A program made the position numbers and the translations under genes. Positions 1 to 9,537 of a DNA stretch of 64,000 bases are shown piece by piece. The notes beneath the pieces are model-generated. The model searched no databases, was not told the DNA's origin, and saw nothing but the letters and a program-made list of their open reading frames with translations. The stretch comes from CAISDA01 sp050258555 (GTDB lineage Bacteria; Bacteroidota; Ignavibacteria; UBA10030; UBA8401): positions 16,738 to 80,737 of the forward strand of contig JBLMZA010000040.1 in the NCBI GenBank assembly GCA_050258555.1, in the 5' to 3' direction. Numbering within the stretch: position 1 is the first letter of the stretch; each line of letters opens with the position of its first letter.

Positions 1-2237
1 GGCTGCTTCATCGCCTCGTTCACGAAGATCATCATCTGCGAAATCGCCGTATTGAAGCGCAGCGCGACCACATCGTCTTCCACTTTCTTCACCGTCTGAT
101 GGTAGAGACGCTCGAATTCCGGTGAAGCTTGCGCATCGGTCACGATCGGATTCAAGGCACCCTCTTCGGTCACAAGCAAACGCCAGATGCGGTTCAGGAA
201 CCGGTGCACGCCTTCCACACCCTTCGTGCTCCATGGCTTCATTTCCTCGAGCGGCCCCATGAACATTTCGAACATGCGGAGCGAATCGGCGCCGAACTCC
301 CGCACCACATCATCGGGATTGATCACATTGCCGCGCGATTTCGACATCTTGCGCGAATCCTCGCCGAGGATCATGCCCTGATGGCGCAGTTTCATGAACG
401 GTTCGTTCGTCGTCACATAGCCGAGATCGAAGAGCACCTTATGCCAGAAGCGCGAGTACATCAGGTGGAGCACCGCATGCTCCGCTCCGCCCACATAGAG
501 ATCGACCGGCATCCAGTACTGCATCTTGTCCTTCGAACAGAATGCGTCGTTGTTCTTCGGATCGATATAGCGCAGGTAATACCAGCACGATCCGGCCCAC
601 TGCGGCATCGTATTAGTCTCGCGCCGTCCCTTCTTTCCCGTTTTCGGATCGGTCACATTCACCCAGTCCGTGGCCAGGGCAAGCGGCGATTCGGTCGTGC
701 CGCTGGGCTGGAATCGGACGAGCTCGGGCAGCAGCAGCGGAAGTTCGCTTTCCTCGACGGCCGATTTCGTGCCGTCTTCCCAATGGATGATCGGGATGGG
801 CTCGCCCCAGTAGCGTTGGCGCGAGAAGAGCCAGTCGCGCAGCTTGTATTTGACGGCGCTCTTGCCGCAGCCCTTCTTTTCAAGCCAGGCGATGATCGTC
901 TTCATCGCCTCGGGCGTGGCAAGGCCGTCGAGCGTGACCTCGCCGTTCGACGAGTTCATGGCGACTCCGTCGCCGGTGAATGCCTCGGTATCGGTGGTTG
1001 CGCCGGCGACGACATGGATGATCGGCAGCTCGAATTTTTTCGCGAAATCAAAGTCGCGCTCGTCATGCGCGGGCACGGCCATGATCGCCCCGGTGCCGTA
1101 GCCCATGAGCACGTAGTCGGCGATCCAGATCGGAATCGGACGGCCGGTGGCGGGATTGACGGCGTAGGCGCCGGTGAAGACGCCCGACTTATCCTTTTCG
1201 GTGCCGCGCTCGAGTTCCGTCTTGAGCGAGGCAAGGCGCCGGTATTCGTTCACCTCGGCGCGCCGCTCGTCCGCCGTGACGCCGTCGACGTACGGATGTT
1301 CGGGCGAGAGCACCATGTATGTGGCGCCGAAGAGCGTATCGGGGCGCGTCGTATAGACGCGGATATTCTTGTCTGTGCCCTGTATCTGGAAATCGATTTC
1401 CGCGCCTTCCGAGCGGCCGATCCAGTTCTTCTGCTGCTCGAGCGTGGAGACGGGCCAGTCGAGCTGTTCCCCGTCCTTCAGGAACCGTTCGGAATATGCC
1501 GTGATGCGCATCATCCACTGGCGCATCGGTTTGCGCTCGACAGTGTAGCCCTTGTCGGTCCACTCCGCCACTTCCTCGTTGGCCAGCACGGTGCCCAGTT
1601 CCTCGCACCAGTTCACCGGAATCTCCGAAATGTATGCAAGCCTGTACTGGTCCAGAAACTGCTGCCGCTCGAATTCGTTCTTTTCATTCCAGAGCTCGGC
1701 CGTGAAGCTCTCTTCGGAAGCGAGATGCTCCGTGCCCGTGCGCGCCAGTTCCTCTTCCAGCTCCGAAATCGGCCGTGCCTTCTGCACGCGGTCGTCGTAC
1801 CACGACGAATACATCTTCAAAAAGATCCACTGCGTCCACTTGTAATAGTTCGGATCGGTCGTGTTCACTTCGCGCGTCCAGTCGTAGCTCAGGCCGAGCA
1901 TCTGGATCTGGCGGCGGAAGTTGTTGATGTTCTGCTCGGTCGTGATGCGCGGGTGAATGTTCGTCTGCATGGCGTAGCGCTCGGCCGGCAGGCCGAAGGC
2001 GTCCCACCCCATCGGATGCATCACATTCACGCCCTTCAGACGGTGGTAGCGGCAGAGGATGTCCGTCGCCGTGTATCCCTCGGGATGGCCGACATGGAGC
2101 CCCGCACCCGACGGGTACGGAAACATGTCGAGCACGAACATTTTGGGTTTCGAGGACTGTTCAGCGGGAGCGAAGGAGCCGTGTTCCAGCCAGTAGCGCT
2201 GCCATTTCGGCTCGATGTCTGAAAAAGGATATGGCAT
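1..2237 (-). CDS. leuS: Leucyl-tRNA synthetase, 3' end cut by window edge
   Basis: Class I aminoacyl-tRNA synthetase that charges tRNA-Leu in the cytoplasm. The frame is open from an ATG at 2237 to the first base of the window, about 745 codons, so the C-terminal anticodon-binding and tail region lies outside. The N-terminus carries the HIGH-type motif HVGH at residues 48-51, inside [16 protein letters not shown], and the KMSKS loop ([10 protein letters not shown]) near residue 631. Between them is enough sequence for the CP1 editing domain. Length and motif spacing fit bacterial LeuRS. It is transcribed last in the minus-strand group that includes comEC. The identification is secure; only the end is unseen. 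Confidence 0.97.
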   Translation of the reverse strand, partial: MPYPFSDIEPKWQRYWLEHGSFAPAEQSSKPKMFVLDMFPYPSGAGLHVGHPEGYTATDILCRYHRLKGVNVMHPMGWDAFGLPAERYAMQTNIHPRITTEQNINNFRRQIQMLGLSYDWTREVNTTDPNYYKWTQWIFLKMYSSWYDDRVQKARPISELEEELARTGTEHLASEESFTAELWNEKNEFERQQFLDQYRLAYISEIPVNWCEELGTVLANEEVAEWTDKGYTVERKPMRQWMMRITAYSERFLKDGEQLDWPVSTLEQQKNWIGRSEGAEIDFQIQGTDKNIRVYTTRPDTLFGATYMVLSPEHPYVDGVTADERRAEVNEYRRLASLKTELERGTEKDKSGVFTGAYAVNPATGRPIPIWIADYVLMGYGTGAIMAVPAHDERDFDFAKKFELPIIHVVAGATTDTEAFTGDGVAMNSSNGEVTLDGLATPEAMKTIIAWLEKKGCGKSAVKYKLRDWLFSRQRYWGEPIPIIHWEDGTKSAVEESELPLLLPELVRFQPSGTTESPLALATDWVNVTDPKTGKKGRRETNTMPQWAGSCWYYLRYIDPKNNDAFCSKDKMQYWMPVDLYVGGAEHAVLHLMYSRFWHKVLFDLGYVTTNEPFMKLRHQGMILGEDSRKMSKSRGNVINPDDVVREFGADSLRMFEMFMGPLEEMKPWSTKGVEGVHRFLNRIWRLLVTEEGALNPIVTDAQASPEFERLYHQTVKKVEDDVVALRFNTAISQMMIFVNEAMKQ

Positions 2238-2347
2238 GAGAATTCGTGTTAAATGAGAATGTGATGGATGAAAAGCAAGATGCCGAATGAACGCCATCCG
2301 GCATCGCGGTGTACAAAAATAAGTTTCCGAGAATCCGAACCGTTCCG

Positions 2348-3229
2348 CTATTGCGGACTGATGTAGAGCTTCGCGGTCGTATCGGTGCCGATATGGAATT
2401 TCGAACGGAGCTCTTCGATCGTCGCACCGCGCTGCACGGACAGTGCGACGGCCGTATGCCGCAGCGATGCCGGAGAGAGCGTCCGCTTCGATGTCGATTC
2501 GATGCCGGCTTTCGTCATATAGAAGCTGATGCGGGAGCGCAGACCGCGCGGAGTCATCCGCGCGCCGCGCGTGCGGTTTCCGCTGCTTTCAAAGAGCGGC
2601 TCGCTCTTGCGCGCACTCGTGCGGAACTCGAGATAGTCGCGCACGGCATGCTTCACTTCGGCGGAAAGCTCGATCAGCGTGTCCTTCTTCTTCCTTCCCT
2701 TGCGCTGGACGGCAAGCGTCGAATGCCTGCCGTTGAGCGTCAGATCGCCGATATCGGCGCGTACAAGCTCGACCGGCGTGAGACCGCAGTCGAGCATGAG
2801 GCGGAAGAGCGCCAGGTCGCGCTTGCCGCGTTCATCGTTCCCTTCGATGGAAGACAGCAATTGTCTCGTCTCTTCCAGACTCAGCATGCCGCGCGTATGC
2901 GCGCGCGTGGCCTGCGAACAGCTCACGCCTTCGACCGGGTTCGAGTGAAGCACGCCGCGCTTCACCAAGTGGTCGCACAGCCGGCGCAGCGACGTCAGAT
3001 ACGTGGCAACGGACGCGGCCGATAATTTTTTCTTCTTTTCGAGATGCTTCCGGTACTTGAGCACGTCGCCGTTTCCCGAAAACGAAGGAGCGTGGTCTTT
3101 TTGCCAGCGCAGAAATTCGCGCAACGCACGCCCGTATGTGCCCCGTGTTTCAGCCGATGAGAGAGAAGAAAGATATTCTTCAGAATGCTTTTGAAGAAGC
3201 CGGTGTGAGAGCTTAGGAGTCCGCGTCAT
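2348..3229 (-). CDS. Tyrosine-recombinase-like protein (XerC/D fold) with lost catalytic residues
   Basis: This 293-residue protein has the two-domain layout of XerC/XerD: an N-terminal SAM-like core-binding domain (about residues 10-95) and a C-terminal catalytic domain. Aligned to XerD motifs, the first catalytic arginine (GLR-x-x-EL) is Thr151 in CGLTPVEL, and the histidine of the H-x-L-R box is Ala254 in SPASLRH. Arg257, His279, the beta-hairpin lysine region (RKGRKKK) and the nucleophile Tyr289 (AKLYISP) remain. I chose ATG 3229, which follows CAGGA; an upstream extension to 3271 is possible. Family membership is clear. Strand-exchange activity is doubtful because Arg I is normally essential. 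It is not beside other mobile-element genes. Confidence 0.85.
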   Translation of the reverse strand: MTRTPKLSHRLLQKHSEEYLSSLSSAETRGTYGRALREFLRWQKDHAPSFSGNGDVLKYRKHLEKKKKLSAASVATYLTSLRRLCDHLVKRGVLHSNPVEGVSCSQATRAHTRGMLSLEETRQLLSSIEGNDERGKRDLALFRLMLDCGLTPVELVRADIGDLTLNGRHSTLAVQRKGRKKKDTLIELSAEVKHAVRDYLEFRTSARKSEPLFESSGNRTRGARMTPRGLRSRISFYMTKAGIESTSKRTLSPASLRHTAVALSVQRGATIEELRSKFHIGTDTTAKLYISPQ

Positions 3230-3316
3230 AGTCCTGTTTTCCGTCCGTTTCAATACCATGGCACACGGCATACGATCGGCCGTTACCGTTCAATGTATAA
3301 AAATTCGCCGTGAGAA

Positions 3317-5737
3317 TCAATGAACGATCCCCCGCCGGCGCGCTTCATCGCGCCAGAGGCTCCGGTGCAGTTCGCGCCCGTCCGTTTCGAAGATGACCGC
3401 CCCTTCCCGGTCGGTCCGGTGCGTGCGGATGCCGAAGGCGGCAAGCCGGCGCAGCGTGGCAGACGACGGATGGCGGAATGCGTTGAAGCGGCCGACGGAG
3501 ATGACCGCTTCGGCGGGATGCGCCGCCCGCAGCAGTTCCTCCGATGTGCTCGTGCGCGATCCGTGATGCCCGATTTTGATCACATCGGCAGAGAGAAAAT
3601 CTCCGTATCGATCGGCAAGTTCGCGCTCGACCGCGTTATCGGCGTCGCCCATAAAAAGAAATGCGACGCGGCCGTAACAGAGCCGGACGACCGCAGAGGA
3701 ATTGTTCACGGCTTGCTCGGCATCGGAGGAATCGGTGCGGTCCACACGCGCCGGACCCAGAACGTAGAGCCGCACCGCGCTGCACACGCCGATCGTATCC
3801 CCCATCTTCACGGCGGCAAACGGATGCGGAAGTCGCTCCGCGCCCGTGATGCCGGCCTGCGGCACAAGCGCCGATGTGATGATCCTGTCCGCATGAATCT
3901 CCCCGCACATCGTTTCCAGTCCGCCCGCATGATCGTCGTGCGCGTGCGTGATGAGCACGGACGACAGTCTCGTGACGCCCCGCCGCCTGAGCCCGGGCGC
4001 CACAATCTTCTCTCCGGCATCGAACAACGCCGTGCGGCCGCCCGCGTCGATCATCATCGCCGTTCCGCCGGGAAATTCCAGGAGCGCCGCATCGCCCTGC
4101 CCCACATCGAAAAACGTGACACGAAGCGGATCGGTCCGCGGAGCCGCCGCCGAGGCAAGAAGCAGGCAATCGACGGCAAAGAACAACACCAAAAAGAGTT
4201 TTTTAAACATGCGCGGATGCGGGACGGCAAAGAGCAGTCCGGCAGAAAGCATGTAAAGGACCGTTTCCTCTATGCCGAAAGACGGAGTGTGGATGACGGC
4301 GAAGGGAACGAGATCCGAGGCTTTCACCGACGCCAGCACGAGCCTTGCCAGCAGGCAGTTGACTTCCGTGAAGCATGAACCGACCCAGAACGAGACGAGG
4401 CTGACGAGAATGCCGGCCACGCCGAGCGTGATGTTGAGTCCCGCCAGCGGCACGATCACGAGATTCGCCGCAAGCGAGATCATCGACACTTTTTCGAAAT
4501 ACAGTGCGGTGAAGGGAATCGTGCCGATCTGCGCAGCCGCCGAGACAGCCGTGAGCGCCGCCGCGGCCGATGCGACCCTTCCCCAGCGCGACGCCTTCGG
4601 GATGCGTTCATAGAACACTGCCATGCGCGGATAGCAGAAGACCATCGAGAGCACGGCGGCGAAGGACAATTGAAAGCCCACATCGAACACCTGCCTGGGG
4701 TCGTACAGGAACATGAGGATCGCGGAAACGCCGAGACAGTTGTAGACGGAGGCGCGGCGCTGCACAAGTTTCCCGGCCAGCACCACGCACGTCATGAACG
4801 ATGCGCGCACGACCGACGGCGCCGCACCGGTCAGCAGCATGTAGAACAGCACCGCAATGATCGTGGCGACGATTTTCGGACGGAGCGGAATGCGCATGAT
4901 GCCGAACAGCGCATAGAGCGCCGCCACGATCACCACCACGTGCGAGCCGGAAACGGCGAGGACATGCACCGTCCCGGTATTGGCAAACGCCTTCCGGATC
5001 TCTTTGGAGATATCGGAGCGGTCGCCGAGCAGCAGTCCGGTCAGATAATGCCGCTCGTCCCCTTTCGCAACCGATGCGATTGTTCCTGCGGCAAAATGCC
5101 GCGCGGGCAGGACGAGACTCGCATAAAGCCAGGAGGCCTCGCCCTTTCCGATGACCGTTATTGCAGAGGCATCCTTCACGCGCAGCACGGCGAAGACATT
5201 GTTCAGTGCGAGGTAATCGCGGTAGCTCACTTCTCCCGGATTCCGCACATCCTGAGGCTCTTCGAAAACGGCGGTCAACGCGATCCGGTCTCCGTAGGCA
5301 AACGGTGATCGGGCATGCGCCACCGTGAGGAGCGCCTTCCCTTCCACGGAAACAGAATCCTGTTCCGCCGCGGCCGAAACCACATCGATGACGAACTGCA
5401 TGCGACCGTCGCGCACAACGGGCTCTTCCACAATGTCGGCGGTGATGCGGAGCGGGCGTCCGATATGAAGCAGTGACACGAGATGATCCGGACCGAACCC
5501 GACGGAGGCCGCGTACCAGAGTCCTGATGCGGCAAAAAGCAGAAGAGGAATGGAGATCGAGGAAAGCATCGGCGGGGATGCATGCCTGCGCGCACGGAAA
5601 AGAACCGCGCCGCCAATGGCGGCAAGCGCGAGTGCCGCAGCCATCCACAAAGCGGGCGGAACAGGCAGCATGCGCGCCGCTGCAAATCCGCCAGCCATGA
5701 TGAAGGCGGCAAACAGCGCCGGCTTGTTCTTCCACAT
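3317..5737 (-). CDS. comEC: ComEC/Rec2-family DNA uptake channel
   Basis: Inner-membrane protein of 806 residues that passes single-stranded DNA into the cytoplasm in natural transformation. The N-terminus has several hydrophobic segments (residues 5-75), followed by a DUF4131-like soluble stretch. The polytopic Competence domain occupies about residues 220-520. A C-terminal metallo-beta-lactamase domain begins at FDVGQGDA near residue 544 and has the metal motif HAHDDH near residue 597. Length and order match full ComEC. It lies 66 bp downstream of the metalloenzyme gene on the same strand. No pilus or dprA genes are in the window, so competence itself cannot be judged. Confidence 0.94.
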   Translation of the reverse strand: MWKNKPALFAAFIMAGGFAAARMLPVPPALWMAAALALAAIGGAVLFRARRHASPPMLSSISIPLLLFAASGLWYAASVGFGPDHLVSLLHIGRPLRITADIVEEPVVRDGRMQFVIDVVSAAAEQDSVSVEGKALLTVAHARSPFAYGDRIALTAVFEEPQDVRNPGEVSYRDYLALNNVFAVLRVKDASAITVIGKGEASWLYASLVLPARHFAAGTIASVAKGDERHYLTGLLLGDRSDISKEIRKAFANTGTVHVLAVSGSHVVVIVAALYALFGIMRIPLRPKIVATIIAVLFYMLLTGAAPSVVRASFMTCVVLAGKLVQRRASVYNCLGVSAILMFLYDPRQVFDVGFQLSFAAVLSMVFCYPRMAVFYERIPKASRWGRVASAAAALTAVSAAAQIGTIPFTALYFEKVSMISLAANLVIVPLAGLNITLGVAGILVSLVSFWVGSCFTEVNCLLARLVLASVKASDLVPFAVIHTPSFGIEETVLYMLSAGLLFAVPHPRMFKKLFLVLFFAVDCLLLASAAAPRTDPLRVTFFDVGQGDAALLEFPGGTAMMIDAGGRTALFDAGEKIVAPGLRRRGVTRLSSVLITHAHDDHAGGLETMCGEIHADRIITSALVPQAGITGAERLPHPFAAVKMGDTIGVCSAVRLYVLGPARVDRTDSSDAEQAVNNSSAVVRLCYGRVAFLFMGDADNAVERELADRYGDFLSADVIKIGHHGSRTSTSEELLRAAHPAEAVISVGRFNAFRHPSSATLRRLAAFGIRTHRTDREGAVIFETDGRELHRSLWRDEARRRGIVH

Positions 5738-5803
5738 CGCATCCCCCCAAAGAGAACGACATGCCAGTGTGCCGCTTCAATGTACAGACACCAGTGTCGA
5801 AAT

Positions 5804-6742
5804 TCAAGCGTGGAGGCGGCGGCGTTCCTTCAGGCGTTCCGAGACGAACGCCGCGACGGCGGGTGTCAGATCGTGGAGCCGCTTCACACTCGAAGCGAAG
5901 AACTCCCTGCCGCGTCCTGCGGCGATGAGCGGCACGGGATTGCGCGTATGCGTCTTCACAGACAGATCCTCGATATTGCCGTGGTCGCTGATCATCAGAA
6001 GCGTGTCGCTCCCAAAGTCGAACCGTTTCATCAGGCCGTCGATGAACCGGTCCATGCGCTCGAGCACCATGCAGGCGTCCGCATGATCGCGGGCGTGTCC
6101 CGCCTTGTCGGTGAGGAAATATTCAAAGAGGATGAAATCGCAGGGCCGGCCGAGCGCATAAAATCGTTCGCCGGCGGATTCGGATGCAATCTCCTCGATA
6201 TCGGTATGGCCGAGTTCCTTCCAGCGGCTGCCGATGATGTCGGCAGAAAGCGCGTAGCCGGAGCGGACATCGGCATGCGTATGGAGGCCGCCGTTCACCG
6301 ATGAAAAAGCGCGCGCCACAACAGGCATTTTGGACGGATGGGCGGCAAGATGGTCAAGATAGCGCTGGGGAAAGCCGTTGGCGAAGCGCACCCTGGCCCC
6401 GGCATCCTGAAGCCGGCGAAAGAGATTGGACGAATCGATGATCGGGCAGAGCGTCGAATACGGATAAGGACCGAAATGCATTCCGATCAGTTTCGGCGCA
6501 TTGACGCCCGCAAAGAGCGCCGTCTGCCCCGTGCCGCTCTGCGGAAGTCCCGGCACGCCGAGCGTGGCATTCACGGGAGCAACCGAAGCCAGCGGGGTTT
6601 CGATGCGCCGGTTCCGAAGCGAGAAGAGCCCGCTTCCGCACAATGTGGAAAGCGCCGGCAGTCTGGCGGCAAAGAACGGATTCACATCCGAATTCTTCCG
6701 GCCGTATCCGACGCCGTCCCAGAAAATCAGATAGACAGACAT
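5804..6742 (-). CDS. Alkaline-phosphatase-superfamily metalloenzyme (iPGM-like core)
   Basis: A 312-residue member of the metalloenzyme superfamily that includes cofactor-independent phosphoglycerate mutase and phosphopentomutase. Visible metal-site motifs are FWDGVGYG at the N-terminus, LPQSGTGQTALFAGVNA (nucleophile region), SDHGNIED, and HTRNPVPLIAAG near the C-terminus. It is much shorter than true iPGM (about 510 residues) and lacks room for the transferase insertion, so mutase activity is unlikely. The substrate is unknown. The dtd stop lies 7 bp upstream, and comEC follows after 66 bp. I would name it only as a putative metal-dependent phosphoesterase. Confidence 0.85.
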   Translation of the reverse strand: MSVYLIFWDGVGYGRKNSDVNPFFAARLPALSTLCGSGLFSLRNRRIETPLASVAPVNATLGVPGLPQSGTGQTALFAGVNAPKLIGMHFGPYPYSTLCPIIDSSNLFRRLQDAGARVRFANGFPQRYLDHLAAHPSKMPVVARAFSSVNGGLHTHADVRSGYALSADIIGSRWKELGHTDIEEIASESAGERFYALGRPCDFILFEYFLTDKAGHARDHADACMVLERMDRFIDGLMKRFDFGSDTLLMISDHGNIEDLSVKTHTRNPVPLIAAGRGREFFASSVKRLHDLTPAVAAFVSERLKERRRLHA

Positions 6743-6749
6743 GAGCGTG

Positions 6750-7196
6750 CTATTTGCTTTCGACCGTGACGGTGACCGGGCCGCTGTTGACGAGTTCGAC
6801 GTCCATCATCGCGCGAAACACTCCGGTCTTCACTTTTTCATCGCCGAGCAGCCGCCGCGCATGCGCGACGAACGCTTCATAGAGAGGTTCGGCAGTCTCC
6901 GGCGGCGCGGCCTCGACGAAGCTCGGACGGTTTCCCCTGCGCGTGTCCGCATAGAGCGTGAATTGCGATATCACTAGGAGCGAGCCGTCGACATCGCGCA
7001 CAGAGAGATTCATCTTTTCCTGCGCGTCCTCGAAGATGCGCAGCGAGCAGCATTTCTCCGCCACATAGGCCGCATCGCGTTCGGTATCGCCGGTGCGGAT
7101 GCCGAGCAGAATGACCAAGCCCGCGCCGATCCGGCTGTGCTCGGCGCCGCCGATCGTGACCGAGGCGCGCGTAACGCGCTGTACGAGTGCTTTCAT
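6750..7196 (-). CDS. dtd: D-aminoacyl-tRNA deacylase
   Basis: Hydrolyses D-aminoacyl-tRNAs, protecting translation from D-amino acids. The 148-residue protein begins MKALVQRVTRASV, typical of DTD. It has the active-site motif SQFTLYAD with the conserved threonine and the C-terminal cis-GP motif region NSGPVTV. Length is that of the family. I chose the ATG at 7196 because it fits the family N-terminus and sits one base beyond the prmC stop, so the two are probably translationally coupled. It is part of the minus-strand run unknown protein - prmC - dtd - metalloenzyme. Confidence 0.96.
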   Translation of the reverse strand: MKALVQRVTRASVTIGGAEHSRIGAGLVILLGIRTGDTERDAAYVAEKCCSLRIFEDAQEKMNLSVRDVDGSLLVISQFTLYADTRRGNRPSFVEAAPPETAEPLYEAFVAHARRLLGDEKVKTGVFRAMMDVELVNSGPVTVTVESK

Positions 7197-7197
7197 A

Positions 7198-8142
7198 TCA
7201 GGCAAAATCCCGTGCAATGACGCAGCGCGGATGGCCGCTGTAGTCGTTGACTGTGCCGATGGTGCGCCATCCTTCGCTCCGGAAAATGGACGCGACCGCC
7301 TCCTGCTGATCCCATGCGTGCTCGACGGCGATGAAACCGTCGCGCGCCAGAAGCGCTTTTCCGATCACGGCGATGCGCCGGTAAAAGCTCAGGCCGTCGG
7401 CGCCGTCGGTTTCCGCCGAGCGCGGCTCGTATTTCGTGATCTCCGGCTGCAGTGTTTCATAGACCGCGCAGGAGATGTACGGGGGATTCGAGACGATCGC
7501 ATCGAATCCGGAACGCTCTTCTCTTCCACCTTGCGGCTCATGAACTGCGGAAACGCCGCCGCATTCGAGTTGATAAATCTCGTCCGAAAAAATATCCGCA
7601 TGCATGAACGCGATCTCGGCGCCGTTGCGATCGGCGTTCGCGCGCGCCGCATCGAGCGCCGAGGCGCTCGCATCGACCGCGGCGATGCGTGAGGATGGAA
7701 TGAGTTTCGCGCAGCTCACGGCGATGCAGCCGCTGCCGGTTCCGATATCCAGGAGCGATACCGGCGCGCCGGAGCGCAGCTCTTTGCAGAGGCGGATGGT
7801 CTCTTCCACAAGGATTTCTGTTTCGGGGCGGGGAATGAGCACGCGCGGATCGACCGCAAACGGCAGTCCCATGAATTCCGTCGAACCCACGATGTACTGC
7901 ACCGGTTCGCGTTCGAGCCGCCGCTTGAAGAGCGCCTTGTAGGCGGCAAGCTCGTCGGGCTTGAGCGGCTTGTCGAAATTCATGTAGAGCTGTATGCGCT
8001 TCATCGAGAGCGCGTGAGCAAGGAGGAGCTCCGCGGTCAGCCGCGCTTCATCGATCTTCTTTTCCTGCAGATAGGCGGTGCTCCATGTGATGAGCTCGAG
8101 CACCGTCCAGATTTTCGTTTCCCGGCTGGTCTGTGACGCCAC
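7198..8142 (-). CDS. prmC: Release factor glutamine methyltransferase
   Basis: N5-glutamine methyltransferase that modifies the GGQ glutamine of peptide-chain release factors using S-adenosylmethionine. The 314-residue protein has the PrmC N-terminal helical domain (residues 10-80, with LLLAHAL). The Rossmann SAM motif LLDIGTGSGCIAVSCA and the catalytic NPPY in IVSNPPYIS are present. The start is GTG at 8142, placed immediately after the TAG stop of the upstream gene, which suggests coupling. A stretch after residue 190 (HEPQGGREERSG) looks like a lineage insertion. Otherwise length and motifs are ordinary. Confidence 0.95.
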   Translation of the reverse strand: MASQTSRETKIWTVLELITWSTAYLQEKKIDEARLTAELLLAHALSMKRIQLYMNFDKPLKPDELAAYKALFKRRLEREPVQYIVGSTEFMGLPFAVDPRVLIPRPETEILVEETIRLCKELRSGAPVSLLDIGTGSGCIAVSCAKLIPSSRIAAVDASASALDAARANADRNGAEIAFMHADIFSDEIYQLECGGVSAVHEPQGGREERSGFDAIVSNPPYISCAVYETLQPEITKYEPRSAETDGADGLSFYRRIAVIGKALLARDGFIAVEHAWDQQEAVASIFRSEGWRTIGTVNDYSGHPRCVIARDFA

Positions 8143-8619
8143 CTATTGCTTCCGTTTCGTGGATGATTTCTTAGAAGCCGCCTTCTTCGGTCGCGGCTGT
8201 GTTGACTGTTTCGATGCGACGAGCGCGATGCCGTCCGAAGGCTCGTCGTCCTTTTTGAACGGACGGGGCGCAAAGGCCTCGTCCTCCGCCGCATCCTCTT
8301 CCTCCTGGCGGAGGAATCGGCTCAGCGTGACGGTCTGTTCGCGGTCGAACCCGAGGCCTTCGATCTCGTCGAGATCGGGAAACTCCTTCTCCAGGATGTC
8401 CCGCTCATCATGCTCGTCTTCGGCGGCATTCAGGTTGGTGAAGCTGAAGCGCTTGTCGCCTTCGAGCAGGCATTCGAAGTCGGTCTTCGTATCGGGAATC
8501 ACAAAGCGGTCTTTCGCGGCCAGCACTTTCACCTTTTCCCACAGCGACGAGATCGTCAGCTGTCGGGCGGGCTCCTGCTCGATGCATCGTTCCGATTTCA
8601 ACAACAGTTGTTCGTACAT
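8143..8619 (-). CDS. Unknown small acidic/basic-tailed protein
   Basis: I do not recognise this 158-residue protein. The ATG at 8619 is preceded by GGAGG at a 9-nt spacing, so the start is well supported; the frame continues upstream only as the antisense of mazG. The first 75 residues look helical, ending in a strand-like FLLEGDKRFSF-type stretch. An acidic middle follows (EDEHDERDILEKEFPDLDE, then QEEEDAAEDEAF) and finally a lysine-rich tail (KKAASKKSSTKRKQ). This resembles, weakly, the winged-helix plus acidic tail plan of the RNA polymerase delta subunit. Its stop codon directly abuts the prmC start, so it is probably the first gene of that operon and is divergent from mazG. Confidence 0.75.
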   Translation of the reverse strand: MYEQLLLKSERCIEQEPARQLTISSLWEKVKVLAAKDRFVIPDTKTDFECLLEGDKRFSFTNLNAAEDEHDERDILEKEFPDLDEIEGLGFDREQTVTLSRFLRQEEEDAAEDEAFAPRPFKKDDEPSDGIALVASKQSTQPRPKKAASKKSSTKRKQ

Positions 8620-8751
8620 AGCGCGTATCCTCCGCATTTTTTTCTTGAGCATGTGAAGAAGTCTGCTATATTGAACAGAACACGCCGGGATCCGACTTCC
8701 TTCTTGAATATATAAAAGCGGCGTCAAAGATGCCATTGAAAGGACCATGCA

Positions 8752-9522
8752 GTGAGCGCAGAGTTCGATAAATTTGTTGACATTGTCAAAGAAGTCCGTC
8801 TGAAATGTCCGTGGGACCGTGAGCAGACGCATGCCTCGCTCCGGCACAGCTTTCTTGAAGAAGCCTATGAAGTGATCGAGTCGATCGAGCAGAACGACAT
8901 GAAGGAATTCTCCATCGAGCTTGGCGACATCCTGCTGCATGTCGTGCTGCAGGCCATCATCGCTGAAGAGGAAAACGAGTTCACGCTCGCCGACGTCATC
9001 GCGCGCGTTTCCGAAAAGCTCGTCCGCCGCCATCCGCACGTCTTCGCCGACGCGAAGATCGGCACGAGCGAGGAGCAGAAGGCGCAATGGGAAAAAGTGA
9101 AGCTCAAGGAAGGACGCGAATCGATCATCGACGGCGTGCCGCAGCATCTGCCGGCGCTCCAGCGCGCGCAGCGGCTCCAGGAAAAGGCGGCGCAGGTCGG
9201 CTTCGACTGGAAGGCGAAAGACGATGTCTGGAAAAAGGTGGAAGAGGAAATGAGGGAATTCCATGAGGCCGCCGAACACAACGATCCGCGCAGGATGGAA
9301 GAGGAATTCGGCGACCTGCTCTTCTCGCTCGTCAACTACTCACGCTTCGTGCATGTGCATCCGGAGGATGCGCTGCGCGGAACGACGAACAAGTTCGTCC
9401 GCCGTTTCCGCTTCATCGAACATGAACTGAAAAAGGCCGGCAAGGATATTCATTCCTCCAGCCTCGAGGAAATGGATGCCCTGTGGAACGAGGCGAAGGC
9501 AATCGAGCGGCAGCCCGAATAA
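8752..9522 (+). CDS. mazG: MazG nucleoside triphosphate pyrophosphohydrolase
   Basis: All-alpha NTP pyrophosphohydrolase that removes non-canonical or excess NTPs. The 256-residue protein contains two MazG repeats, as in E. coli MazG. The first starts at CPWDREQTHASLRH and has the metal-binding SFLEEAYEVIESIE plus ELGDILLH. The second has VEEEMREFHEA and EEFGDLLFSLVNYSR. The start is GTG at 8752, with AGGA 8 nt upstream. It is the only plus-strand gene in the first 23 kb and diverges from the unknown gene ending at 8619. Confidence 0.95.
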   Translation: MSAEFDKFVDIVKEVRLKCPWDREQTHASLRHSFLEEAYEVIESIEQNDMKEFSIELGDILLHVVLQAIIAEEENEFTLADVIARVSEKLVRRHPHVFADAKIGTSEEQKAQWEKVKLKEGRESIIDGVPQHLPALQRAQRLQEKAAQVGFDWKAKDDVWKKVEEEMREFHEAAEHNDPRRMEEEFGDLLFSLVNYSRFVHVHPEDALRGTTNKFVRRFRFIEHELKKAGKDIHSSSLEEMDALWNEAKAIERQPE

Positions 9523-9537
9523 CGGTCATGGCTCGCG

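Noticed and set aside
129..2222. Long open frame on the plus strand (697 codons)
   Set aside because: It is antisense to leuS, whose protein motifs (HVGH, KMSKS) are unambiguous; the frame is a product of G+C-rich codon bias.
8620..9279. N-terminal extension of the unknown gene at 8143-8619
   Set aside because: The extension is antisense to mazG, and a well-placed GGAGG supports the internal ATG at 8619.
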